From positions 372,001-436,000 of the forward strand of contig JAGYIV010000008.1 in the NCBI GenBank assembly GCA_018402345.1: 64,000 nt of DNA, given 5' to 3'. The stretch is from Terrimicrobiaceae bacterium (GTDB lineage: Bacteria > Verrucomicrobiota > Verrucomicrobiia > Chthoniobacterales > Terrimicrobiaceae). Within the stretch, counting starts at the first letter, position 1. The number at the start of each line of letters is the position of its first letter. The notes beneath the pieces were generated by a model, which made no database searches, was not told the DNA's origin, and saw only the letters and a program-made list of their open reading frames with translations. The translations under genes were made by a program, and so were the position numbers. Shown here piece after piece: positions 18,439 through 27,256 of the stretch.

Positions 18439-19205
18439 TTGCCACGGACTCCGCGTGTCGCCGGAAAGGCGGTGCCGACGTCTCCACCGCCGAGCGCCTG
18501 CTTGATCTGACCAGGCTTTCTGCCGTCGAGGATGTGCGAGGAGATTCCCGCCTCGCAGGCCATTCGGATCGCCTCGAGCTTGGTTTGCATCCCGCCCACG
18601 GATTCAGCGCCCTTGTCGGGACGCACAAGGCGGATGGCGTCGCCAATCCGGGAAACGCTTGAAATCCGGTGCCCCTCGGCGTCCTGCAAGCCATCGACAC
18701 TTGTTAGAATCAAGAGGCGGGTTGCCCCGACAAGCCGCGCGACCTCGGCGGAGAGGCGGTCGTTGTCCCCGAAACGCAATTCCTCGACGGCGACCGAGTC
18801 GTTTTCATTGATGACTGGCACGATGCCGTTGGCGAGCAGGCGGTCGATCGTGTTGCGGGCGTTTTGCCGCCGCGAGAGGCTGTCGATATCCCCGTGCGTT
18901 AGCAGAAGCTGGGCGACATTCACCCCGTGCTTCCGGAAGGATGCCGCATAAAGCCTCATGAGCTCGGGCTGGCCGGCCGCGGCGCAGGCCTGCTTGCCGT
19001 GAAGATCCTCGGGACGACTGGCAAGCCCCATCACGCGCACCCCGGCGGCGATGGCAGCGCTGCTGACCAGGATGCAATCATGGCCCTCCTTGCGCAGGGT
19101 GGCGCACTCCGTGGCGATCCGGGCGAATTGCACGGTGTCGAGCGACTTCCCGGCGGGCCTGGAAAGCACCCCAGTGCCGAGTTTGACAACGATTCGTGGT
19201 TTCAT
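18435..19205 (-). CDS. proB: Glutamate 5-kinase, short form without PUA domain
   Basis: Phosphorylates glutamate in the first step of proline synthesis. The 256-residue protein has the amino-acid kinase features VVKLGTGVL, LVSSAAIAAGV, INENDSVAVEEL, FGDNDRLSAEVA and GGMQTKLEAIRMA. It ends near the end of the kinase domain, so the C-terminal PUA domain of the E. coli enzyme (367 residues) is missing; short forms are known. The ATG at 19205 is chosen because the upstream in-frame extension lies within holB and is not conserved-looking. proA is not in the window. Confidence 0.92.
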   Translation of the reverse strand: MKPRIVVKLGTGVLSRPAGKSLDTVQFARIATECATLRKEGHDCILVSSAAIAAGVRVMGLASRPEDLHGKQACAAAGQPELMRLYAASFRKHGVNVAQLLLTHGDIDSLSRRQNARNTIDRLLANGIVPVINENDSVAVEELRFGDNDRLSAEVARLVGATRLLILTSVDGLQDAEGHRISSVSRIGDAIRLVRPDKGAESVGGMQTKLEAIRMACEAGISSHILDGRKPGQIKQALGGGDVGTAFPATRGVRGK

Positions 19206-20155
19206 GGTGCGGCAATGATTTGGAGAAATCCGCTCTCGAGCGCAAGGGGTTCGTGAACGCCGGAGGCAAGGAGGCGGCGAAGGCGCTCCAAGGCATCCAG
19301 GCGCTTGAGGAGGCTCTTCGACCCTTGGGCTTGGGCGATCCGGCGGACCGGTGCCGGACAATCAACAGAGGGTCGCACAATTTGCCGCAGCGCGGCGGCA
19401 AGCACGCCTCCCACGGCGCCAAGACATTGTTCCCGCTCACGGATGATCGCGGCCTCGGCGCTGGCCTTGATCTGGTCCTCGCGGGTGTCCTTCCAACTCC
19501 GGTCGACCGAGTCGCGGTATTGTTTAAGCTGGGCTTTGAGTTCGGAATCGAGGCCTTCGGTGATTTCCTCCCGCAGGGTGGACAGGTGGGCTTGCAGGAG
19601 CCTAGTGAAGCGGATCGCAGCACCCGTGTTGCCCCCCTCGAGAAGTGCCTCCTCAAAAGCCGAGGCTAGCGGCTCCGCACGCCCGCCACCGGAAACCGCC
19701 GCGGGTGCGCGGAGCGGCACTGTCATGCACCGCGAGAGGATCGTCTGCATGACCGCCTCGCGGAGACTGGTGGTGAGAATGATGTGGCATCCTGCGGGTG
19801 GCTCCTCGAGCGTTTTGAGAAACGCATTCGCCGCCTGCGGTTGAAGACGGTCGGCATCAATGATAAGCGCCACCTTGCCAACACCGCCGAGGGATTTCAT
19901 GTGAAGCGCATGTTCAAGTTCACGGATTTGCGAGGTGACGATACGGCGGGATTTCGACTCGGGGGCCACCAGGTGGAAGTCCGGTTGCCCCGCCAGGCGC
20001 TCGGTGGATGTTTGAAGCACGAGGGCGGCAAGCCCGCGCGCGACATCGATCTTGCCCGACCCGGGAGGCCCGCTCAAAAGACAGGCATGGGCCAACCGCT
20101 TGGCGCGATGGGCCTCCGCAAGACGTTCCAATGCTCGTTCCTTGGCAAATGCCAT
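19202..20155 (-). CDS. holB: DNA polymerase III delta' subunit
   Basis: A clamp-loader subunit of the replicative polymerase. The 317-residue protein has an AAA+ fold with the phosphate loop GPPGSGKIDVA, sensor-like VALIIDADRLQPQAANAFLKTLEEPP and TILSRC, the usual delta'/tau signature. The loop has Ile where Ser/Thr normally follows the lysine, which fits delta' subunits that do not hydrolyse ATP. The ATG at 20155 gives the standard N-terminus. It is coupled to proB by a 4-base overlap. Confidence 0.88.
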   Translation of the reverse strand: MAFAKERALERLAEAHRAKRLAHACLLSGPPGSGKIDVARGLAALVLQTSTERLAGQPDFHLVAPESKSRRIVTSQIRELEHALHMKSLGGVGKVALIIDADRLQPQAANAFLKTLEEPPAGCHIILTTSLREAVMQTILSRCMTVPLRAPAAVSGGGRAEPLASAFEEALLEGGNTGAAIRFTRLLQAHLSTLREEITEGLDSELKAQLKQYRDSVDRSWKDTREDQIKASAEAAIIREREQCLGAVGGVLAAALRQIVRPSVDCPAPVRRIAQAQGSKSLLKRLDALERLRRLLASGVHEPLALESGFLQIIAAP

Positions 20156-20210
20156 GTGCTTCAATGTGCGCAATCGCCCCCCGGCGAGTCGATCCAATTC
20201 CCGGCCGCCT

Positions 20211-20615
20211 TCAAGGCCAGCGCGGACCAAACCCCGGCGCCCCCCAGCATCCCCAGTCATTCCATTGTTGCGAGGCATTGAGGTTCATCCTGGCCGCAAG
20301 CATGTTTTCATTCGCGATCCGAAGCTCGATCGCGAGTTGTTGGAACTTCGCATAGGCCTTCTCGTCCCCAAGGAACAGCACCCCCTGCTGCGGATCCGCA
20401 TAGACATAACTGGCCACATCCCCCTTGAACTTTCGAACCATGGTCCACGGAGGCAGGGTGGCAAGGGAGTCCTGCCGCTCGGGGGTATTCGCCGGCAATA
20501 CCTTGAACCCCGCCGCCGCAAGAACCCGCTCGGCGCCGGCCCGGTTGGCCCGCTCGATCGAGGCGCACCCGGATGTCAGCACAACCACAGAAACTAGGAG
20601 GAAACGGAAGATCAT
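20211..20615 (-). CDS. Small predicted lipoprotein
   Basis: A 134-residue protein with a signal peptide ending LTSGC (Cys at about residue 17), so lipid-anchored. The mature part has FKGDVASYVYADPQQGVLFLGDEKAYAKFQQ, rich in aromatic residues, and a Gly/Trp/Pro-rich end. The ATG at 20615 is chosen for the signal peptide. The function is unknown. It lies between DUF1501 and holB on the same strand. Confidence 0.65.
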   Translation of the reverse strand: MIFRFLLVSVVVLTSGCASIERANRAGAERVLAAAGFKVLPANTPERQDSLATLPPWTMVRKFKGDVASYVYADPQQGVLFLGDEKAYAKFQQLAIELRIANENMLAARMNLNASQQWNDWGCWGAPGFGPRWP

Positions 20616-20713
20616 GCCCTCCTCATCGAACGAAACCCGCCCGCGCGCAAGAAGGAACACAACCCAGCCCGCGTTTGGGGCATGCGGCTTGGGAGGCGCC
20701 GACCACCGCCACA

Positions 20714-22018
20714 TCAAATAAAATCAAGGGTGGTGAAGCGGCGTCGAAGCACTGGTTCGACGGGGGATTGAAGCCAATTCTGAAGGATCGTGGCGTAGAC
20801 ATTCCTGAAATCCACGGTGTGAATGAGGTCGCCATTGTGGAGTTTTTCCAAATCCGGCGCCCGCCCGTGAAGTCCGGGTTGGATTTTCCCGCCGACAAGA
20901 AACATCGGGGCGGCGGCTCCGTGGTCGGTGCCCCGGCTTGCATTCTCGACGACACGGCGCCCGAATTCGCTGAATGTCATGGTGAGCACGCGGTCGAAAT
21001 TCCCTTGAGCCTTGAGATCGGAGGCGAACGCAGTGAGCGCGCTGCCGAGTTCGGCCATGAGCCGCGAGTGGGCTCCTTCCTGGTTGCTGTGGGTGTCGTA
21101 GCCGCCTTGCGAGACATAATAAACGCGGGTGGGCATCCCACCCGCAATCAGGCGGGCGACCAGATTGAGCGAATCAGCGAGTTTGCCTGCGGGGTAGCTG
21201 ACCGCGGACTTGGTTTTAGCCACCGTCGTGAGGATTTTATCGGAGCTGACGCTGGCGTCGAGCGCTGTGCGTTGGAGAAAATCGAGCGCGTCGCCATCCA
21301 TGTCCGTGGGGCCATCGAGCATGCCGATGCTTCCGCCCTGCATTTCATGCTCCATCTCGTTCATGCTGCGAAAAAATTCCTCGGCCGCGTCGGGATCGGA
21401 GGATTTGCCGAGATCAAGACGGAATTGGGAGGGATTCGCGAAGGAAATACCGCGGCGTTTCCCGGCCGAGAATGCTTGAGGGGCCTGAGCCGAGCCGACG
21501 CTGATGCCCACGGCCGGATCCGCCCCCTCGCAGCAGGAATCGAAATACCGTCCAAGCCACCCGTGGCGCTCGGTCTTGTCTGCATCCGAAGCTGTCTGCC
21601 AAATCTCGGTGGAGCGGAAATGGGAGCGGTTGGGGTTCGGGTAGCCGACCCCTTGGATCACGGCCAGATGGCCCTCGTCGTAGAGCGATTTCAGGCCCGG
21701 GAGTTGGGGGTGGAGACCGAATCCACCGGACAGAGGCAGGGCATTCGACTTCGGGATCGCCAGTGTCGGGCGGGCGCGAAAATACGCGTCGTTTTCAAAA
21801 GGGATCATCGTGTTGAGGCCGTCGTTGCCGCCGGCGAGTTGGAGGATCACAAGGATCGGGCTGTCTTTTCCTGTGGTTGTCTGGATAGGGGAGTTCGCGG
21901 CCAATGCGTCGAGCGAGAAAAAGGTGCGCTCGAGAAAAGCGGGAACAGTCCAGGAGAGGGCCCCGCCGAGAATCGATGTGCGCAGAAACCGGCGGCGTGT
22001 GTGGAGGGTTTGGTTCAT
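20714..22018 (-). CDS. DUF1501 protein with twin-arginine signal
   Basis: A 434-residue DUF1501 protein, distantly related to the alkaline phosphatase/sulfatase fold. The N-terminus TRRRFLRTS followed by a hydrophobic stretch is a twin-arginine export signal. Family features are ILQLAGGNDGLNTMIPF, GYPNPNRSHFRSTEIWQT, and TMTFSEFGRRVVENASRGTDHG near the C-terminus. It overlaps the DUF1800 gene by 4 bases. The two families are commonly paired in planctomycetes, verrucomicrobia and proteobacteria, but their joint role is not defined. Confidence 0.92.
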   Translation of the reverse strand: MNQTLHTRRRFLRTSILGGALSWTVPAFLERTFFSLDALAANSPIQTTTGKDSPILVILQLAGGNDGLNTMIPFENDAYFRARPTLAIPKSNALPLSGGFGLHPQLPGLKSLYDEGHLAVIQGVGYPNPNRSHFRSTEIWQTASDADKTERHGWLGRYFDSCCEGADPAVGISVGSAQAPQAFSAGKRRGISFANPSQFRLDLGKSSDPDAAEEFFRSMNEMEHEMQGGSIGMLDGPTDMDGDALDFLQRTALDASVSSDKILTTVAKTKSAVSYPAGKLADSLNLVARLIAGGMPTRVYYVSQGGYDTHSNQEGAHSRLMAELGSALTAFASDLKAQGNFDRVLTMTFSEFGRRVVENASRGTDHGAAAPMFLVGGKIQPGLHGRAPDLEKLHNGDLIHTVDFRNVYATILQNWLQSPVEPVLRRRFTTLDFI

Positions 22019-23397
22019 GTGAGTTGGAATTCAGGAGTGCTCATAAGGAGGTGGAGGAGGTCCCGGCGGGCCGCGGGCGAAGCCCCGTTCTCCTTGAGCA
22101 TTGAAATGGTCCGCTCGCGGAGCGCTGCCGGCATGGGGGACTGAAAGAGCCTCCATGCGAGTTCGTCGGCCGTCGCTTCCGGAGTCTGGCCCGGCGGAAT
22201 CAAACGGTCGATATCCGGCATTGCTCCCCCGCCGCCGCGCACAATCGTTCCTGCGGTATTGTAGCGGACCAGAAGAGTTGAGGAACTGATCCAAGCACGC
22301 CCTCCCTCCCATCCCTTCACATTCGGAGGATCGAAGAGAACTTGGCCGAGATTCGCCATCAACGGGTGGACGATGCGCGGCGGTGGCAGCGGAATCTCGA
22401 GCACCTTGCACATCTGCACGAGCCATTGGACGGGGCTTTTAATCTGACGCCGCACAACATCCGGCGCAAAAAACTCTCGGCTCGCGAAAAGGGTTTTCAA
22501 AAACGTTCCGGTATCCATGCCGCTCTTCCGGTATTCCTTCCCAAGGGCCTCACGCAGGCGCTCGGAGGGAACCGTCCCGGCATAGAACGTCCAGATTTTC
22601 CCAGCGATAAAGTCGGCGCAGCGCGGGTGGGCGGTAACGATGTCGATCGCCTCATCACCAGAAAACGCCCCAGTAACGCCAAGAATGGTTTTTGATCCAG
22701 CATCGGCTTGGCGGGGATGGAAGCGAAACCCGCCGGCATCCCGATCAACCCGATAACCGGTGAACGCGCGCGCAACCTCGACGATGTCCCGCTCGCTGTA
22801 ATGCCCCTCGCCAAGAGTGAACAACTCCATGACCTCGCGGGCGAAATTCTCATTAGGGTTTTTCGACGAGTTGCTCTGCAGGTCGAGATAGATAATCATC
22901 GCGGGATCGCGACTGATTTCCTTGGCAAGCGGTGCAAACGGGCCCAGGGCGTGCGCACGAAGCGTTTCATTCTGCCGATGCATGAAAAACGGGTCGTTTA
23001 CTTTCCGAAGGCCTGTCGCCCAGTGGCCATGCCAAAAGAGCGTCGCTTTCTCGCGCACGGAATTCGGCGTTTCCCTCATCCTGTGGAGCCACCAATAGCG
23101 CAGATCAATCCCGAGTTCATTCCGGAGTTTGCGCTCCTGTTTTTTGCGCTCCTCCAACTCCGCACCCTCCAGGGCTTCCATCTTCAACTCCCTCATCTTC
23201 GCCGACAGCGGCTCCATTTCCGGGAAGGGAAACAAGTCCGCCTCCTCTTCCGCTCCAAGCAGTTGCTCGATCGCTCCCCGGTGCCCAAGCGCGTGGAATC
23301 GATCGATCTCGGCGGGAGACCCTCCAAATCCCGCTCGGTTCAACAGGTGCGCGGCGGCAACCCGTGTCCATTCGGAGGGGGGCAGTGTGTTGAGCAT
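22015..23397 (-). CDS. DUF1800 protein
   Basis: A 460-residue DUF1800 protein. Characteristic segments are AAHLLNRAGFGGSPAEID at the N-terminus, the WWLHRMRETPN and LFWHGHWAT motifs, NENFAREVMELFTLGEGHY and NVKGWEGGRAWI. No export signal is evident at the ATG chosen (23397). It is translationally coupled to the DUF1501 gene downstream, so the two proteins probably act together. The promoter must lie in the short AT-richer gap that also ends the broken methyltransferase. Confidence 0.92.
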   Translation of the reverse strand: MLNTLPPSEWTRVAAAHLLNRAGFGGSPAEIDRFHALGHRGAIEQLLGAEEEADLFPFPEMEPLSAKMRELKMEALEGAELEERKKQERKLRNELGIDLRYWWLHRMRETPNSVREKATLFWHGHWATGLRKVNDPFFMHRQNETLRAHALGPFAPLAKEISRDPAMIIYLDLQSNSSKNPNENFAREVMELFTLGEGHYSERDIVEVARAFTGYRVDRDAGGFRFHPRQADAGSKTILGVTGAFSGDEAIDIVTAHPRCADFIAGKIWTFYAGTVPSERLREALGKEYRKSGMDTGTFLKTLFASREFFAPDVVRRQIKSPVQWLVQMCKVLEIPLPPPRIVHPLMANLGQVLFDPPNVKGWEGGRAWISSSTLLVRYNTAGTIVRGGGGAMPDIDRLIPPGQTPEATADELAWRLFQSPMPAALRERTISMLKENGASPAARRDLLHLLMSTPEFQLT

Positions 23398-23442
23398 GTC
23401 AATGAAACAGCCCCAACAAGGCAAAGTTGCGGAAAAGTGTTG

Positions 23443-23916
23443 CTACGGGACAGACGTCACCGGAAAAAATCTATGCTCGGTTTCACTGGTGTCCGGTGCC
23501 TGATGACTGGCATCGATGCTGATGAAATCAAAAGGAACGGCAGTTTCAGAAACAAGGCGCGCCAATTGTGGAAGTGAATAGCCCGCGCGTATGTCCACTT
23601 GTGCGGGAGAGTCCCACCGAGGCGATGTTCGACTCGAACCGGTTGCACGCAGTGTTTCAAGGGGCATTCCATGGTGTTCAATTCCGCCCTGAAAACTGTC
23701 GATCACGGTGATCGTGTCCTCGGGAGTTTTGCAAAAGTTTTCCAAAAGCCAGCACGTGGATCGGCCCTCAAAAACACCCACCTCGAGAATTCTCAAGGGG
23801 GATACTCTTTTGGAAATTTGCGACAGAATAGCCGTCCAACCGGGAATGCTTCGACTGAACCAGTCTTGGGTGAATTGCATGGTGTTCTTCATGGTTTCAA
23901 AATCCTGCTGTGACAT
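23443..23916 (-). pseudogene. 3'-truncated class I SAM methyltransferase
   Basis: The 157 residues from ATG 23916 match the first part of a class I methyltransferase of the Methyltransf_24 kind: the SAM-binding loop ILEVGVFEGRSTCWLLE, the acidic VIDSFQGG and the strand FDFISIDASHQAPD. In intact members another 60-70 residues follow DASH, including the motif that closes the fold. Here the frame stops 19 residues later in unrelated-looking sequence just before the DUF1800 start. The gene body is clearly AT-richer than its neighbours, which suggests recent arrival. It sits 13 bases after lipB. It is probably non-functional. Confidence 0.6.
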
Positions 23917-23929
23917 TTGATTTCCTTCC

Positions 23930-24547
23930 TCACCCCGAGAGCCTGGGCAGCGCGCGCCGAAAGCCCTCCGCCGCACGCCGCAAGGCTTCGTTGAAATCGA
24001 TCTCCACGCCCGCCTCCTGCTCGAGACTTGTCATTTCCACGCCGGAAATGCCGCAGGGAGTGATGTGCGAAAACGGCTCGACCGACCCGCGCAGGATATT
24101 GATGGCGAACCCGTGCATGGTGATCCATTTGCGGACACCCACCCCCAGCGAGGCGATCTTGCGTGGGCCCACCCAAACACCGGTGAGCCCCTCCCTGCGT
24201 GTCGCCTCGACGCCATAATCGGCGCAAAATTCGATTAGGAAGCCCTCTAAAAACCGCAGGTAGGCATGGAGGTCCCTCCCGCGCGCGTTGAGGTTGAGGA
24301 TCGGATAGCCGGTGAGTTGACCCGGCCCATGGTAGGTCGCCTGCCCGCCGCGGTTTGTTTCATGAACCGGATGCGGCTCCGCTCCCGAAAGGCTGGACCG
24401 GTCCCGCGTGCGACCGATGGTGTAGACCGGTTCGTGCTCGAGCAGGATCAGAGACTCCCCACCCCCGTCAACCACCTCTGCCGTGAGCCGCTCCTGCAAC
24501 GCCAATCCGTCCTCGAACCCGATGCGACCAGGAAGAACGATCCTCAT
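23930..24547 (-). CDS. lipB: Octanoyl-(acyl-carrier-protein):protein N-octanoyltransferase
   Basis: Transfers octanoyl groups from ACP to lipoyl domains, such as that of the E2 encoded at 4.1 kb. The 205-residue protein has the LipB motifs LLEHEPVYTIGR, NRGGQATYHGPGQLTGYP, KIASLGVGVRKWIT (catalytic Lys) and HGFAINI, plus the PCGISG motif that carries the catalytic Cys. It overlaps ruvC by 4 bases. Lipoyl synthase (lipA) is not in the window. Confidence 0.94.
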   Translation of the reverse strand: MRIVLPGRIGFEDGLALQERLTAEVVDGGGESLILLEHEPVYTIGRTRDRSSLSGAEPHPVHETNRGGQATYHGPGQLTGYPILNLNARGRDLHAYLRFLEGFLIEFCADYGVEATRREGLTGVWVGPRKIASLGVGVRKWITMHGFAINILRGSVEPFSHITPCGISGVEMTSLEQEAGVEIDFNEALRRAAEGFRRALPRLSG

Positions 24548-25053
24548 GCCGAACGCGGGCGGTTTCTCACCGGCGAGGCGGTGGATTGGAAATGGGCGAG
24601 GCCGACCGCGATGGCGTCGGCCGCGTCGGGCGGCGGCGTGGTGGTGAGGCCCAGCAAGGAACGGACCATGAAGGCGACCTGCGATTTCTGAGCAGCACCA
24701 TGCCCGACCACCGCCAACTTCACGCGGCGCGGCGCGTATTCATGGATCGCCAACCCCTTTTGGGCGGCCGCCAGCAATGCCGCCCCGCGGGCCGACCCGA
24801 GCGTGATGGCTGTCGGAAAACTCTGCACATAAATCACGCTCTCGATCGCCATCGTTTGGGGTGAAAAGCGGGCCATGACATCCGAAAGCCTCACGTGGAT
24901 TTCGAGCAGGCACCCGGCCACGCTCAGCTTCGGAGCATTTTTCACAACGTCGAAATGCAGGCACCGGACCTTACCGGCGCTGCGTTGCAACACAGCCAGC
25001 CCGGTTCCCCGCAACGAGGGATCCACCGAGATCAAGACTTCATCCGCGTCCAT
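24544..25053 (-). CDS. ruvC: Holliday junction resolvase
   Basis: A RuvC endonuclease that cuts Holliday junctions with RuvAB. The 169-residue protein has the four acidic active-site positions of the RNase H fold: Asp in ISVDPSLRGTG, Glu in MAIESVIYVQ, and two Asp in PPDAADAIAVGLAH. The ATG at 25053 is preferred to a TTG at 25068. It is the first gene of the long minus-strand run and is divergent from lgt across 76 bases. Confidence 0.92.
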   Translation of the reverse strand: MDADEVLISVDPSLRGTGLAVLQRSAGKVRCLHFDVVKNAPKLSVAGCLLEIHVRLSDVMARFSPQTMAIESVIYVQSFPTAITLGSARGAALLAAAQKGLAIHEYAPRRVKLAVVGHGAAQKSQVAFMVRSLLGLTTTPPPDAADAIAVGLAHFQSTASPVRNRPRSA

Positions 25054-25129
25054 TTGCCCGGCACTCAATCACAATTCCCCTCCCGAGCCGAATTGATTTC
25101 CTCAACCGACCCCGCATAATCCGCCGACA

Positions 25130-26073
25130 GTGCCTCTCGCCTACTACATCCACGACATCAGCCCGTTTTTGTTCCGCATCGGCGACGGATTCGGAGTGCG
25201 CTGGTATGGCCTCGCCTATGTCCTCGCCTTCCTCTCGGCATGGGCGGTGTTCATGCACCTCGCACGCCGGGGCTTCAGCGACATCCCGCCGGCGGCCGTG
25301 GGCGATTTCATCACAGGCACCGCGTTGTTCGGTGTCATCCTCGGTGGACGCCTCGGCTACATGCTCTTCTACGACTGGGACAACTTCAGCCACGACCCAC
25401 TCGCTATCTTCCGCATTTGGGACGGCGGCATGGCCAGCCACGGAGGCATCCTCGGCATCGTCGTTTTCACATGGGTTTACTCACGCCGGAAACACATTCC
25501 CTGGCTGAATATCGGGGATAACACCGTGGTCGCAGCTCCTCTGGGACTGTTCCTCGGTCGATGCGCGAACTTCATCAACGGCGAACTCTACGGCCGCCCC
25601 GCCACCGTGCCGTGGGCAGTCCAATTTCCCAAGGAACTCCACGACGCCCCTCCGGAAACCGTCCGCCACGTTCTCCTCGCAGCCTCCAGCATCAACCCGG
25701 ACTGGACCACCGTCCAAGCGCTCGTCGACCATGCAGGAAAATCTCCAGCTCTGAATGACGTCCTCGCTGCCACTCTCACTCCCCGCCATCCGTCGCAACT
25801 CTACGCCGCCGCCCTAGAGGGAGCCACGCTCTTCGCCATCCTCTGGATTCTGCGGACCCGCTTCCGCCTTCCGGACGGTGTGCTCACGGGCGTCTTTTTC
25901 ATCGGCTACGCGCTTCTCCGCATCACCAGCGAAATGTTCCGCGAACCGGACGCTCCCTCACCTGGATTCTCAGCCGGGGGCAATTCCTCTCTCTTTTCCT
26001 CATTCTTATCGGATTCGCATTCCTTGCCGCCTCACGAATCCGCCCGACATTTGCCCCACGCTTCCGCTCCTGA
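25130..26073 (+). CDS. lgt: Prolipoprotein diacylglyceryl transferase, frame broken near 25952
   Basis: Adds diacylglycerol to the lipobox cysteine of prolipoproteins. Family motifs seen are GVRWYGLAYVLAF, FGVILGGRLGYMLFYD, WDGGMASHGGILG, LFLGRCANFINGELYGRP and TPRHPSQLYAAALEG. After MFREPDA the open frame leaves the family pattern. The frame one base away continues with LTWILSRGQFLSLFLILIGF, the expected last membrane helix, and stops at 26071-26073. One missing base near 25952 explains it and would give a 314-residue Lgt. Without that correction the frame runs on into hpf and makes a false Lgt-HPF fusion. Confidence 0.9.
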
Positions 26074-26149
26074 TCTCCCCCACTGCGGGAATCACCCCGC
26101 CGCCTCAAATTTGCTGGAATCGGCCGCCCCCAAACGACACACTGACCCC

Positions 26150-26503
26150 ATGCAAATCCACATCACCCCGCGAAACATCACCCTCACAGGTGCCATCCAC
26201 GAATTCGTCGCTGAAAAAGTCAGCCACCTCGAGGGCCACGGCGAGACCATCCTCGCGGCACACATCGTTCTCCTCCACAACCACGACCGGAAAAAACCCT
26301 ACACCGTCAAGGTCCACCTAGCCCTCCCAGGCCCGGATATCCATGCGGAGGACGCCGAGGCCGACCTCTACGTCGCCATCGACAAGGTCATCGACAAGCT
26401 CAGCCGCCAGATAAGCAAGCTGAAGACAAAAAAGAAAGAGCACGACAAACACCGCGCCCAACTCAAACGCGAGGGCCAAAAGCGCGGCTACCAACGGCGC
26501 TAA
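26150..26503 (+). CDS. hpf: Short ribosome hibernation promoting factor
   Basis: A 117-residue HPF/RaiA-family protein that binds the small ribosomal subunit in stationary phase. It begins MQIHITPRNITLTGAIHEFV, with the usual beta-alpha-beta-beta-beta-alpha layout and the conserved DLYVAIDKVIDKLSRQISK helix, then a very basic tail. The tail lacks the ribosome-dimerisation domain of long HPF, so this is the short form. It starts 76 bases after the corrected end of lgt and is 6 bases before scpA. Confidence 0.9.
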   Translation: MQIHITPRNITLTGAIHEFVAEKVSHLEGHGETILAAHIVLLHNHDRKKPYTVKVHLALPGPDIHAEDAEADLYVAIDKVIDKLSRQISKLKTKKKEHDKHRAQLKREGQKRGYQRR

Positions 26504-26509
26504 GCCCAC

Positions 26510-27256
26510 GTGGAAGATTACAAGGTCAAGCTCGACGTCTTCGAGGGACCGCTCGACCTCCTCCTCTACCTCATCAAACGGGACGAGGTCGACATCTACG
26601 ACATCTCGATCGAGCGCATCACCAAGCAATACCTCGCCTACCTCGAGGCATTCCAGGTGCTGAACATCGAACTCGCTGGAGAGTTCATCGTCATGGCCGC
26701 GAATCTTCTCTACATCAAGAGCCGCACGCTCCTTCCCGTCGACCTCCAGATGGCTGACGAGGAGGCCGAGGAGGAGGATCCCCGGTTCGAACTCATCCGC
26801 CAACTCATCGAATACAAGAAATTCAAGGAGGCCGCGGCGAACCTTCGGGACCAGGAGGCGCTTCGCGAAAACCTCTTTCCAAGGTCACCGGCCACCCCGG
26901 AACTCGCCCCGCAGGAGACCCTGCTCGTCGAGGAGGTCGGCATCTTCGACCTCATCCACGCCTTCCAGAAAATCCTCAAGCGCCTCGAGAAAAAACCCGA
27001 AAACCTCCGCGAGATTTTTGCCGAGAATTTCACCGTCTCCGACAAGATCGACCATGTCCTCCGCGTTATGCAGGTTGGCATCTCCCTGCGATTCGAGGAA
27101 CTCTTCGTCGACGTCGCCTCGCGCACGGAAATCGTCGTGACCTTCCTCGCCATGCTCGAACTCATCCGCTTGAAACAACTCCGCGTCCGCCAAGAGGCGC
27201 ACTTCGGCGAGATTTGGATCGACCGGATCAACGAAGCCCAGCCCACCTTCCTATGA
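26510..27256 (+). CDS. scpA: Segregation and condensation protein A
   Basis: The kleisin subunit of the SMC-ScpAB condensin. The 248-residue protein (GTG start) has the kleisin N-terminus YKVKLDVFEGPLDLLLYLIKRDEVDIYD, the helix FIVMAANLLYIKSRTLLP, and a C-terminal winged-helix end (VVTFLAMLELIRLKQLRVRQ). Its stop overlaps the scpB start (ATGA), the standard arrangement. Confidence 0.94.
   Translation: MEDYKVKLDVFEGPLDLLLYLIKRDEVDIYDISIERITKQYLAYLEAFQVLNIELAGEFIVMAANLLYIKSRTLLPVDLQMADEEAEEEDPRFELIRQLIEYKKFKEAAANLRDQEALRENLFPRSPATPELAPQETLLVEEVGIFDLIHAFQKILKRLEKKPENLREIFAENFTVSDKIDHVLRVMQVGISLRFEELFVDVASRTEIVVTFLAMLELIRLKQLRVRQEAHFGEIWIDRINEAQPTFL

Noticed and set aside
20573-22144. 523-residue frame opposite DUF1501
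   Set aside because: It covers the DUF1501 gene on the other strand, which has a twin-arginine signal and family motifs.
25130-26503. A fused Lgt-HPF protein
   Set aside because: The true Lgt ending is present in another frame with its own stop, and hpf has its own start. The fusion depends on one lost base.
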